The notes: a model not told the origin generated them from the sequence alone. Counted from the first letter of the stretch, positions 11,401 to 26,972 are shown. The stretch: DNA of 64,000 nt from Branchiostoma belcheri (GCF_001625305.1 NW_017803909.1:2047541-2111540), one strand, 5' to 3'. Made by a program: numbers and translations.

Positions 11401-14043
11401 CTAGAGCGACGGTGGAGGGAAGGAGGATTCAAAACTCAATCTATAAACACATGTTTCGTGCAAAGGTATGAGGATATGCGTTTTTAAATAGCATGCGATG
11501 TCTGATTTGTCTCGAGAACAAACAAAACACGACTATTGAAGGTGGTATTTACGTGTTAACAATAGATAAAGGATAAGGTACATTGCTGAAATGGTTCTTT
11601 TTCCAACCATTGTGGACACGTGCACGTGCTAAAAGAAGATGATGTATAAGAAAGTACCGTTGTAAGATGGTTCGTTGATAACGTCGTGTAGAGAGTTGTT
11701 GTTATTGAGAGGCTGGTACACCAGGGAGTTAGATCGGTAGGCCGCCATCAGGTAACTGTCCGAGTCCATGACGGTTTTGAAGGCCATTTCTATTCGAGCC
11801 TTTGTCCTATAAAAGAAAAAAAAACGCGTTGTTTGTCGCATGCGTTATAAAGAAAGTGTGATCAATATAGCACCGCCCTGGCCAAGAGGAAAGTAAAATA
11901 GATAGTACTTCCCTTTATCTAGGTTTATAGATGATGATTAATTATTTGACTTTAGTTTGATCTGTTTGGATGTATCGAGAGGTAACTAATAAGAAAAGAT
12001 CGTTAAAACGAATGACCTACCAGTCAGGGTCACCGTTGGCGTCGTAATGAGCCTTGACAATGGCGTACTCGAACACCGGTCTGATCTGTCTTGTAGAGCT
12101 GATGAGGAACTTCGATATCGCGACCCTCAGCAGGCGCCAGTACAACACGGCGTGGCTCTGCACGTAGGACGAACCGTAGGGACCAACCTGTTGTGAAATA
12201 TGAAATGTAACCATCGGTATGCCATGTACATAGTGGTACAGTACAATTTGTGTCCGTTCGAACACTGAATCCACGTTGGCGCCTGGTACCCAAGCGCATT
12301 CGCCGGCGATTTCGTGATGGCTTACACGAACGCTACGCGAAGTGTTGTCAATATTAGTACTCTATCACTGCTGTATTTTGTTGTGAAATAATTTGTACCA
12401 TACTTTCAAAGTTTGGCTTCAATATTGCGGTGTGGTGTTCAAAAATTAGCACACAGGCAATCATGATTCTACTGATTAAAGTAATTTACTAGTATGTGAA
12501 ATCCGTGGTACCTTAGGTCTGACGTTTGTCATGTAGAGAGTGGTGTTGTACTCAAACTGTTCCGTATAGTTGTGTCTCTCCCAGATAGAAGTGTTGTCCT
12601 GATTCTTGCAGTTGAAAAACGTCGCCATAGGACCTGTGTAAGTTACGGAAAAGTTTTAACATTCTTAACATTATCCATGATTTTAATGACATCTCCATGT
12701 TTTCTTTTTAAGACTATATGTGGGTATAGCACAAGTCAGTCGCATACAACATGGCATAAAAAAACAAACTGACCTATTATTCTATACGTTATACCTATCA
12801 CTCTAGACGTTAAGATCTATATCTCACCAGCAAAGATAACGTTATCCAGCCGTATGGGTTGTCCAGCAGCCACCTCACCACGAGTGTAGTTGTTGAAAAA
12901 TTTCTTGTCTCCGGTTGTGTTCATAAACTCCGGAAACCAGGAATCATCATAGAAACCCGCATGTGTACGCTACGACGATACCAAGAAAAATAGGCTATGT
13001 CCATCACTGAATGGCTTTTCAGTGTCTTTAAGAAAGTGATAGGTGAACCCATCACGATACGGTTCAAAAGCGCTGCCTAGCAATCTGTGTAATTATTGCA
13101 ATAAATGACGCGCCCGATATCTGCAGTAATGACTTTGATCGCATGATGCAGTTTTAAACAAATTGTAGTGGTTGATAAAACTTGTATATTTTCCTACAGC
13201 TTTGGGCAATAAAGTAGCAATAAGACTGGGTACATCTTACGTTTGCGGAGCTGGACCGGAAGACACTTGAGCATTCCCCCGTGCGCTCTGCCAGAAGCAT
13301 GGCTGTCCCTGTCGTCACGTTGGTCACCACAGGACGCCCGGTGTCGTTAGTCTCGAACGGCTGGAAGTCAAGAACCCAAACCTCGTCCTCGCCAACCGTG
13401 TTCTCTAGTTCAACTCCCAACACGGCGTCTTCTACAGAGGGCATGGATGATGATTTTTTAGTGGTAGTAAATGTTTGAATATAGCATACTCAACGGGCGT
13501 ACCCTCTTGTGTGACACCTCATGTTATTAAAGGGCAATAAAGTACAAATGATACTAGGTTGTGGGATTTTATACTTCATGCTGAATATTTTTGCCACGGC
13601 ATCACGAAGTAAAGATCCGCTATTTTGTAAATGGCCGTTACCATGATAACAAGTATCTCCCGCTCTTAATTATAACCTAATTACCTTTGTGTGCTTTGGT
13701 TAGCAGCGGCCTTTTCAGGCCCAGCTAGGTCCATTCCACGAGTAGATTTATTTTACTTTGACCACAAGGTATTTAGTTTTTACAGTGTCTCTGAAAATCG
13801 TATATATGGCTCTTTATATTACGTCTTTGTTTGAGAAGTGCATGCATTCCGATTTCCTGACATCATCTTAATCTTACCTCCCACGATGTCGAAGGTTTTC
13901 AGCGTCGCCTGCCCCATCTCTTTGAAGCGGTCGTCCCTGACGTAGCTGACAGGCTGGCCGAACCCGGCCTGGACGCCTCGGGGCAGGGAGACGCAGGCCC
14001 CGAGCAGGAGCCACGCGGTACACGGCGGGAGCGATCTCAGCAT
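8481..14043 (-). CDS. Uncharacterised secreted, membrane- or GPI-anchored protein, 12 exons
   Basis: Exons on the - strand in transcript order: 14043-13878, 13431-13241, 12969-12828, 12633-12512, 12187-12021, 11806-11658, 11400-11239, 10948-10789, 10416-10218, 9834-9706, 9306-9104, 8718-8481 (stop). All junctions keep frame (2,028 nt, 675 residues). The start was chosen at MLRSLPPCTAWLLLGACV because it gives a signal peptide ending near GVQA. Residues further on include many N-glycosylation sequons, FVFKFLYLRCPNM, VEVTDDNNDNP (like a cadherin DxNDN motif, but only once), a strong furin-type site RKKRRVQRD near residue 565, a Cys-rich segment with CVCINHGEVYS, and a final hydrophobic stretch ENMLGLAGYIGIVLLCLALNN with no cytoplasmic tail, which suits a GPI signal or tail anchor. 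I do not recognise the family. A basic cleavage site before a C-terminal anchor recalls ZP-type egg-coat proteins, but the ZP cysteine pattern is not evident. Confidence 0.78.
8905..8972. repeat. (AAAC)n microsatellite in the last intron of the ectodomain gene
   Basis: About 15 AAAC units with one AAAT-AAGC interruption. Confidence 0.95.
10560..10765 (-). mobile_element. Degenerate SINE copy (tRNA-derived type)
   Basis: Shares blocks with 30597-30790: CAACATTTA near the left end, GTGACGGCAC, CTTTCCCA, GGGCACAAGATC, GGATTCGA and CGCCACAC. The tRNA-like head is at the right end, so the element points to the - strand. It sits in the intron next to exon 10948-10789 of the ectodomain gene. Confidence 0.6.
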
Positions 14044-14752
14044 GGCGACTGTCTCCACATGTGCAGCGCTGCTCTGGTAGCGCATGTGCCTGAGATCTCT
14101 CTCTAGAGTACCTGTCACCTGTCCCAGGGTTCCCACACCTGTGTACTGATCAAGTTGTGTTGTCCTTGGATGACAGCATAACTAGGTTAGGGCGGCGCAA
14201 GTTTGTTTCAGCCTTAAGAGGTAGGAAATGAAAGTATCCCCGAAATTCAGTCCATTTTATTTCAAAATGCAGTTCGGTAAAAGCCATATGCCATAATACT
14301 ATTAGCCGCTGTAAACAGCATTAGATATATATTACAATCAATGCTGTTGGAAAAGTCAACACCTGAATGACAAGTGATTCGTCCAGTTGATGCCGATAAC
14401 TTAAACACTACAACGAACCGTTTTAGCAACGCAAAAGAATGTTCACAATTTTCCTTAATATTCGTGACATGCCATAACCTTAACAAAGGGCCTAGCGTAA
14501 ACAAAGGAATTCCAAACTTTCCCGATGCGTTATCATTCTCGATATCACATACATGTATGGGATGTTTTTCTTAATCAGCAATATGTCATTCTCTTTTTTT
14601 TTTTATACAAGTTTGGAATGTAGAAATTCCCACACGCCATGTGACAACGAGGTATGTAAGGCGATACAACCCAGAAGATCATAAAAACGTGTTTTCGTGT
14701 CCACTACTCTGTCGGGCGTGGTCCACAGAACACACCTTCACGACTTCCATCC
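14044..14752. promoter_or_regulatory. Divergent promoter region between the ectodomain gene and the CARD gene
   Basis: The start codons at 14043 (- strand) and 14753 (+ strand) face apart with 709 bases between them, so both promoters or 5' UTRs must lie here unless distant 5' UTR exons exist. A T-tract followed by ATACAAG at 14592-14610 is a weak TATA-like candidate for the + strand gene. I see no confident core element for the other side. Confidence 0.4.
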
Positions 14753-15038
14753 ATGGAGGACAGGCACCGGCGGCTACTCCGTCAGAGAAGCAGCAAACTC
14801 GCCGAAGGACTGAGCGACATCGTGTGCGAAGTGACGTCCGTACTTTTCGAAGAAGGCGACATCACTTTGGAACAGCGGGAGCTTGTTGAAGGCGGGCGGG
14901 AGAACGCTGACAAGGCCCGCCGCCTGCTGCACCTGTTGCCGACCGGCGGTCCGAACACCTTCCGGCACCTGCAGGACGTGGTGACAGACCGGGCCGGGGA
15001 ACTTGCAGTTCTACTGGAGGAGGAAACTCCATTTGTAG
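14753..15038 (+). other. CARD-encoding first exon
   Basis: Encodes the whole CARD in one exon, starting at ATG 14753. The donor used is GTAG/gtaaat after ACT CCA TTT, which leaves phase 1. Exon 2 then reads FTMAEFPHGVPDDPHRLSW and exon 3 reads VSPSQLVAKHQEKIAEQ without a stop. The alternative donor four bases upstream (TTT/gtaggt) leaves phase 0 and reads exon 2 in another open frame, but then exon 3 is entered in the wrong frame. Confidence 0.7.
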
Positions 15039-18000
15039 GTAAATTATAAAGAAACAGTACGCTTTTCGAAATGGATGGAATAATAATGTGAATCTTTTAC
15101 GTTTCAGATGAGACATGATTCCTTTGCTTTACTAAATGGAAAGGATCGTTTATGACAGTATGAAACAATGCCGGATATGAGGATACTAATAGTAATGCCT
15201 GGTACAAATGTGCAGTGTGCATAGAAAGATTGTGCTGAATGTTAGTTACCCCAGAGAATTCATATGGGATACTTACTCACAAATGTTTGGAGCGACAAAT
15301 AATAACTAACATGGAAGTGTGTGTCTTACTTAGGAGAGGCCATGCAAGCTGTGGACAAAAAACAGGTCCTCGTGGAAACGCGAGGAGAAAAATGTTACAC
15401 AGAGACTTGAAGCAACGTAGACATTTTTCTTCAAATGTTTCTTTCTCTCTTTTTTCTCTCAGGATTCACAATGGCAGAGTTCCCACACGGAGTCCCTGAC
15501 GATCCACACAGACTCAGCTGGGAGAAGATCAAACGCGACACCCCAGGTAGGGCAGCTTACAAGTTTACCTGTAGTAATGTTGTTACATGTCAGAGCAAAG
15601 TGTAAGTTATTATCTGTGTGAATTCTGTTACTGGGTAATATCAAAATGTACTAGTTGCGCGCATTTGAAGTCTGCAATATTGTAGGGCTGAGACTACCAG
15701 ATATAATGTACTATTTTGGCAAATACGTCTTTTTCTAGCACTGTATGATAACTTTTCACGGTACAAAAAGTTTGTCACTAGAACACCTTTAAGCTTGATA
15801 GAGTATTTGTTCAACAACAGGCTTTCCCAGTGCTCCAGTGAACGCTATTTGGCAAGTCATTAATTATTTCCCGTAGTGTGTTCCATAAAATGCCCACCTG
15901 TTGTTTACCACCTCAGGAGAGTAGCTTGCATGGCATTGCTGAAATTTACTATCGCGTGACCCTCGAGAGACGGTATATTTCGCGCCTTTTTCTGATACCA
16001 CTGACATCCAAATGCTTGGCGCCAGGAGGACTTGGTATCTGCCGAAAGGACTTCCTATAGGATAATCAGGAGTAACATAGGCCCCTTTTTGACACTGGGC
16101 AAAATAATTTTCAATTGGTTATCATATTGCCAGAATTTTCTCTAGTAGTTATGGTAGATGTCCATTGATCTGAGCCTCTCCTTCTCATAGTTTCGCCTTC
16201 ACAACTGGTGGCCAAACACCAGGAGAAGATAGCGGAGCAGGTGAGCTGGCTGGAAGAACGCATCTGCACGCTACAGGACGACACCGAGGCTCTGGTGAAA
16301 GAAGTCTACGCCCTGAAACAGGATAGCAGGAAGGTCGAGACAGACATAAGTACGATAAAGGGAGAAAAGAAGGCCCTAGTAGAGAAGAACATAGCTTTGG
16401 AGGGAGAAAAGGAAAGGTTGATAGAGAAGAATAGATTGTTAGAAGAAGAGAGGGAGGAGTTACTGGGAGATATAGAACAACGGCTTCTTGAGGGTAAAGA
16501 GAATTCAGAGGAAGTCATCAAGAAGCTAGAGGGTGAGATTAAGCAGTTAGGGTCAAACAAGGAGGAGCTACAGGCGATGTACGAAAGAGTGAATGAGGAG
16601 AATGAAAGCTTGAGACAGGTGGAAGAGGAAAATGGAAGCACGAAAGAAGAAATGGAACAAGTGAAAGAGGAAAACGAAAGGTTGAGAGAGAGTTTCATGG
16701 ATAAAAGCAACCAGTTTAAGGAGGAAATAGAAAGACTAGAACAGGAAAATGAGGAGTTAAAGAGGGCATTGACAGGGGGAGTTGGTATGACTGACGAAAT
16801 GGAAAGAATGAAAGAGGAAAACGCGAGATTGAATGAAGACTGGAGGGAGGAAAATGATAGAATGAAAGCTGAAATTGAAAAAGTGAGAGAAGAGAAAGAA
16901 GCTACCATAGTAAAACTGGGAGAGGAGAATGCACAGATGAAGGCAGGTATGGAAGCGATGAAAGAAAAAGTTGAGAAGATGAAAGATGGGGTAAGAGAAG
17001 CAAATGAAGAGATAGAGAAAGCTCTAGAGCTTTTAAAAGAGGAAAAGGGGAGGGCACTAGCAGAAAAGGAAGGTTTGGTTGAAAATCTTGAAAAGGTAGT
17101 GAAAGAAAATGAAGTTCTGAAGAAAGAAAATAAACACGTAGGAGACGAAAATAAGGAACTAAAACAAGAAATCACCATGAAGGATGAAAGCATCGACATT
17201 CTAAAAGAGGAATTGATCACAGTGAAGTGTGAGCACGAAAAGATGGCAGGAGAGAATGAAGGGTTAAAGAAAGAAATAGACAGGGTGAAAAAGGAGATGG
17301 AAGCTTTGGCTAGCATGACAGAGTTGAATGAACAGCGAGAACATGCAGAGACTCAGGAGGAAGTGGAGCGATTAAAACGGGTTCTTGAAGAAGTGAAACA
17401 GGATAGGGATAGGATAAAACATGAGTCGGTCAAAGCAGGTGACAAACTAAGAAAAAACATTGGCACGGTGGATAAAGAAAAGTCAGAAGTACAGACTTTG
17501 CAACAGGAAAATGACAAACTGAAAAGTGAGATAGAACGAGTGGGAGAGGAAAAGAGTAAGGTCTTAGAAGAGAGGGAAACTATACTGAGGGAACACGAGA
17601 GAGCTCTTGACGAACTGAGACACAAGGTAACAGAGCTGGAAAAGCAAAAGCAGAAAATGATTTCTGTGATGGAAAAGAAAAGAGAAACCTTAGAACAGAA
17701 TGTGAAAGAGTTGGAAATGGAGAGCCAACAGGTCAAAAGACAGGCAGATATGATCGAGGCCCAGGCTGAGAGGGTGGCGCAGGAGAGTGAACAGATCAGA
17801 CAGGAGAATCAGGAACTAAAACTAGAAAATGAGAAGTTAAGAGGGGGAATAGACGGGATGACAGGAGAGAAGGAAAGGGGTAAAGAGGACATGATACAGG
17901 CGCAATACTTAGAGCATAGGCAGGAAAACATCGACTCGAGAGGGGAACTGGAGAATATCAGGAAGGAAAACCCTGAGCTGAAAAAGCAGGAAGAGGATAT

Positions 18001-20043
18001 TTCTCTCTTGAAAGTACAGGGGAGAAGAATGGGGGAGGAAAGTAAAGACACCGTGGCTGATAAGACCAAAAGAGAGAGTGATCATGAGATAGAAAGGGTA
18101 GAAAATGAAAGAATGAAAGAAGATAAAGATCAGAAAGATCAGATAACGCAAAACCATGTTGATGTCATAGACGAAACCTTGCAGCAAAGTGAATTGAAAG
18201 AGAGTACAAACATGGAAAAGAAAGGGGAGAACAAAAATGCAGATATAGATGGGTTGGAACTGAGTGATCATAGTGAAACTGTAAGACAGGACACACAGGA
18301 AGAGAACGGATCCGTAGATCAAGATCAGGGTCTAAAACAGAAAACGGAAGAAATAACAGAGGGACAGATAACAGGCGAGGATCTTGTCAAACCTGCCGAC
18401 GAGCTGGGTGATAAGGAAAGGAAAATTGATGAAAGTGGGACAGCAGTTAGGAATGAGGAGGGAAATGAGGAGACAGGGAAGGAAGAAAGTGGGCTAACAG
18501 AGGGGGTGAATATGTTGGATGGGAGATGGTCAAGGGAGGTGTAAGTCAGGCGGTAGATGGTAGGGAGGACAAAGAGAAAACAGAAGAGGGGGGCGAATCA
18601 ATGAAAGATGAACTAAAAGATGGGATGGATGCACATTTTCAGAAAACTGAAGTAAAAGTACAGGAACAAGAATCTACAACAGCAGAGGATCTCGGCAAAA
18701 ATGCAGAAAAAATGGGCGGTAACGACGAGGAAATTGACGAAAGCGGGACAGCAGTTAGAAATGGGGAGGGGGAGTCAAGGGCAGAAGAAAGTGAGGAGGG
18801 GATGAACATGTTGAATATAGAAGCGGCTGGACCAAGCGATGGTCTAAGTCAGATGGTAGATGATAGGGAGGACAAGATAGAGAAAACAGAAGAAGGGGGA
18901 GAGTCAATACAAGATGAAGTAAAAGACGGGATGTATGAAAATGCCCAGAAGACTAAAGAAATGACAGAAGAACAAGAAGATACAATATCAGTGAATCTTG
19001 GCAAAAATGCAGACAAGCTAGGCGATAAGGAAATAAATATTGATGAAAGCGGGGCAGCAGTTATTAATGAGGAGGGGGAGGCAAGGAAAGAAGAAAGTGT
19101 CCTAACAGAGGGAGTGAACGTGGTGAATACAGGCGAGGGTCTAAGTCAGACAGTAGATGATAGGAAGGACAAGATAGAGAAAACAGAAGAAGTTGTTGAA
19201 TCAATGAAAGATGAAGTAAAAGACGGGATGTATGAACATGCTCAGATGACTAAAGAAATGACAGAAGAACAAGAACATACAATAACAGACGACATTGGCA
19301 AAACTACAGAAGAGCAGGGCGATAAGGAAATAAACATTGATGAAAGTGGGGCAGCAGTTAGAAATGAGGAGGGGGAGACAAGGAAAGAAGAAAGTGAGCT
19401 AACAGAGGGGATGAACATATTGAGTGAAGAGGTAGCTGAGCCGGGCGATGGTCTACGTCAGACTGTAGATGGTAGGGAGGATAAGATAAAGAATACAGAA
19501 GAAGGGGGAGAATCAGTGAAAGATGAAGTAAACGATAAGGATATTCCAGCAGAACCACAAGATGGAATGAATGAGTTGGTGAAAGAGGAGGCCGTGCCGA
19601 CAGGGGAAATGAGTTTGGGTACTGTTAGAGGAATGGAAGAAGGAATGAGTGGTTCAAAGGATGACGAGAATGTTACCGGGGTGGAAGCAAAGGATGAAGT
19701 GACTTATGAAGAATTCCATGAAATGAGATCAAAAGTTGACAGTTTGAAAGACATGTACGACAAGATGAAAGAGGAAAATGATAGAATGAAAACTGCTCTG
19801 AAGAACATTGATGACGAAGTAAAAGCAGAAAGGGGTGCTCTAGTTGGTGATGATGTTCTTCGTGCCCTCAGTAGGTTCAAAAGAGCTAAGCTCAAGTTGT
19901 CTGGGAAAGGGGCTAGTAAGGACATAGCAAACCACTACTTAGCATCAGTGAGAAAGCATGTGTCAGAGGGACTAGGGAAAGGTGACGAAGGTAGAGGCGA
20001 AGTGGCGGCTGGGGAAGGGAATACTGCAGGGGGTGGCACTTAG
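14753..20043 (+). CDS. CARD - long coiled coil - acidic tandem-repeat protein
   Basis: Exons: 14753-15038, 15463-15546, then the large exon 16191-20043, whose first frame stops at 18544. If 18539-18642 is an intron, the frame runs to TAG at 20041-20043 and the protein has about 1,372 residues; read straight it is 907. Residues 3 to about 90 look like a CARD (HRRLLRQRSSKLAEGL, ADKARRLLHLLPTGGPNTF, close to the usual Kar-LL-iLprrGp-aF core). After a short linker comes about 650 residues of Glu/Lys/Leu-rich heptad coiled coil, then four or more acidic repeats of about 100 residues, and a short second coiled coil with a basic C-terminal segment (RALSRFKRAKLKLSGKG). CARD plus coiled coil is the plan of CARD9/CARMA scaffolds that nucleate BCL10, so an innate signalling scaffold is a fair inference. 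The CARD itself looks more like the caspase/adaptor type, and no MAGUK part is present. Confidence 0.8.
18350..19560 (+). repeat. Protein-coding tandem repeats of about 300 bases
   Basis: Units begin GGTxTAxGTCAG at 18538, 18841, 19138 and 19450, so unit lengths are 303, 297 and 312 bases. A partial unit precedes 18538 and a partial one follows 19450. Each encodes a block of the form GLSQxVDDREDKIEKTEEGG ... MTEEQEDT ... LGDKEINIDESGAAVRNEEG ... ELTEGMN. Length differences fall between the TEGMN block and the next GLSQ. The repeats are acidic and probably disordered or helical. Confidence 0.85.
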
Positions 20044-22268
20044 ACTGCTACACGGGGTCTCTACCTTCCCTGTGCGGGGTGACATGCGGACTGCTACACC
20101 TAAAAAAATCATTTTCCTAGTGCCTGGTCCTTTGGCCCTTTTTTACCGTTAAACTAAACAGGTAATGCATGAATATATGTATATATTCAGGAGATATTGC
20201 AAAATGTAAGAATTAAGGTGGCATCTTGTGACGGTTGTACAATATGATTGTGTACCAGAACTGGGAACGGTGGTAACCTGAGTAGATTTCACTTTATCCA
20301 GTTGAATATGTATACTACTTGCATATGCATGTGATGACTACACGAATTGGACGTCATGTATATGTGTACGTGTCTATAACAGATACGGATATGATGTTTA
20401 ATTTCTGATAACGTAGTCAGGTATATATTCTATTTCTTAAGAGCATTCTATAGTCTGTATGGATCTGGAAAAGCATTTTAATCATGATAAAAAATGAGGG
20501 AAAAACGGATCGGGAAGGTTCGAAGAGGAGGAGGTAAAATTACACAGGATGGCGATAAGCATAACAAAGTAAATACCACAGGAAAAAGTAACTGTTGACA
20601 GTGCAAGGACTAATGAAAAACAACCAAAAATAACACTTATCTGCAACTCTTTACCTCCACGACCTTTCCTGATGCGTCGCTAAGTTATAAAATCCATTCT
20701 TTTTCAAACAATCAAAGCAGATTTTTTGGGCTTTCGCCCTTACGAATTTTGCAAGAGATATTTAGAAGAAAGAAGTAACGCTGCCTATCATGTAAAGTTT
20801 ATGTATTGTGTATCATACCAGAACGCATCTACTTTTTGCGTCTGCTTAAATTTGAATTGCGGCAACAAAATACATATGAGGCACAGGCAGGGATGATGGT
20901 ATTGTGCACCACACATTTTTGTCATGATCAATTAAACTTTGTACGTGGTATGTTGTCATTTGTTGCAAGATTTGTTCCAAAGATTAGTTGTAACTTCTAT
21001 TACCACCAACCGTAAACTGCAGCTGATATTGTGGTAAACGCTTCATAGAAATGTCGGTAGGTGTCGCCCCTCAGTGTTGGCACGGTTTTTGGCAAACCTT
21101 GACAAGGATAACAAACGTGCTGCAAGCAGTCATTAGGGTACAGAAGGAAACCATATGATATGTCCTTGAAAGTGGACTAATGCTGTACATTTTTCATCCA
21201 GATAATTACGTTCCAGATAATTGTGTGTAGTGCGTATGGTAGTAATCGATAAATTACTACTCCTTAAAATCCAATTGTGAAAATTAATCAAAGTAATGTG
21301 ACGAATAGTTGCTCCAGGGATTAACCCCACAACTTCTCTCCTGATTGAAAACTTCATGTGGCATCATAACTGCCCGCCGTCTTCATTATATTTAATGGCG
21401 TCTATCCCATTCCCAACGTAACACCGAATTGTTAACGGCAACACTCATTTGCTGGGAAATTCACTTCTGACGGTGATAGGAAGCTACAGTGTCTGTAATT
21501 CAGTTCCTAAAGTGATCCTTTGGGGCAAATTTTGTGCGCAGGTAAAAATTGCGACGTCCATTTTGCTGGACGTGTATCCCCGGGAGGAAGATTGAATCAT
21601 TTCACATCACATCGTTCTCAGCTGCCATGCTATTTGTACTCGTATTACTATAACGTCGGTACTGCCTCGCGCCAATCGTCTAAGATCGTGAAATTGTGTT
21701 GTGTTAGTTGAAAGTGTGATGCCAAACAATGTTAAAGTTTCTTACCAGATCGTGGAGACAGGGATTCCTCCAGAGAAAAGTTACCCATTCATGTACGTGT
21801 CCACCTGTATCAGCCTTCAGAACCATGATTTAAATCTGAATCTGAGTACCCGAATCTCGTTGAAGGATGGTCTATGTGGTACTCATTTCATTCTCATCAC
21901 ACAATTAAAAAGTATACCTTGCAAAAAAGGGTAACAAAGTATGAGTAAGTTATGGTGTACCAAACTCGCACGAACGTTGACCCCTGAAGCTTTCGTCTTC
22001 TAATTCCGAGCACGAGCCTCGCCTGTAATAAGATCTAAATTGTTTGATTCCGTGTGCAGGGGTCCAGAAAATTCAATGTGGTCTAATTTCTAATCTCAGC
22101 CTTCCCCCTACAACAGGTCCGGGAGGGATCGATGTTGTGGTCCGAAATGATGTTTGACTGTTCAAGGCCTCTCGTTTCTACTTTCATTGAGCAACGTGTT
22201 GAAGGAAATTTCCCAGGTGGCGCACGAACCGCCCAACTAGATAGACATGGGTCATTCCTCCAACACCT

Positions 22269-22658
22269 TAGCCTGGTGTCCAGTCTATCGCGGTTTGGGC
22301 CGGCTTTTTCGGGGCTACAGAAGCTCTTCGGAACTAATACACTCCGGTAGGTTTTGCACGATGGTAGTTCAATTAGCCCACAACGATTGTGGTGGGGTTA
22401 CAGAAGGATAACTTTGCGAGGACGGGGTAAGGCGCTACTCCCCATGTCCCTAGGCCCTCTCAAATGCGTGTCCTTAAGTACGTGTTCACATGCGTATGGT
22501 AAGTTTTGCCTTGTGTCTTATGTGGGTGATATAACGCTGATAACACAACTTCTGCCGTGTAAAACTCCCACCGAGCGGCCAGTTGAGGTGGGCGGGGTGG
22601 GGGCAATAGAGCCCCGAAGAGAGCCCGCCTCAACCACGATAGACTGGACACCAGGCTA
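22269..22658. mobile_element. MITE-like element with ~50 bp terminal inverted repeats
   Basis: The left end TAGCCTGGTGTCCAGTCTAT and onward to about 22318 matches the reverse complement of the right end (about 22605-22658) with few mismatches; both arms also share TTCGGGGCT further in. The element is about 390 bp and has no transposase. TA at both outer edges would fit a TA target-site duplication (Tc1/mariner-like or similar superfamily). Confidence 0.75.
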
Positions 22659-23077
22659 CCCACACCAGGGCTACAGCGGCGGAAACATTTATATTCTACA
22701 CACCCTACAGGGAGAGCATTACACAAACTTGTTTACAACATTATGATGTTCAAAACCACCATAGGTCCTGGGGGAATGAGATGACCAAAATGGATTGTTG
22801 TTATAATATTTTGAGAGCCCTGACCTTGGTTATACTTCATCTAACATGTTCGAAGGACTGACTTCTGTCATTTTGAGTCAAGGTCAAATGAACTGCTATT
22901 TACAATGTAGGATGGGAACACCACGCAACAAACAAATGATACTTCTCATCACAAATGATCTAAATGGACCGTGGCCGTCTTAACATCCGAACCAAGGACA
23001 ATGGTGCATTTACTTAGCGAAGTTTTAACTCATCTTTCTTTACACAAGATACATGCATGCATACTTTCATTTTCATT

Positions 23078-23083
23078 TTTATT
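23078..23083 (-). promoter_or_regulatory. Candidate polyadenylation signal of the carboxylesterase gene
   Basis: AATAAA on the - strand about 100 bases past the stop codon at 23184, within a T-rich (+ strand) tract. Confidence 0.45.
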
Positions 23084-23183
23084 TTCTTATTTACTACAAT
23101 TACCAAATATATTTTGTGATGGCTGGCAAATATGCTATATTTCATCATGTGTTAGCCGACATCTTACTAAAGCACAACTCAAG

Positions 23184-26972
<3,789 letters not shown>

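Larger units (their letters stand above)
20044..23183. other. Tail-to-tail intergenic stretch
   Basis: Lies between the CARD gene and the carboxylesterase gene. Apart from an inverted-repeat element at 22269-22658 I see only short frames without splice context or recognisable domains. Confidence 0.5.

Noticed and set aside
16306-17316. Long open frame of 336 codons on the - strand, Ser/Phe-rich
   Set aside because: It is the antisense shadow of the Glu/Lys-rich coiled-coil exon. Frames at 17353-17736 and 17809-18322 have the same cause.
18526-20043. Separate + strand gene starting at ATG 18526
   Set aside because: The protein continues the repeats of the upstream frame, overlaps it and has no promoter space. 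It is better explained as the same gene after a small intron or a frameshift.
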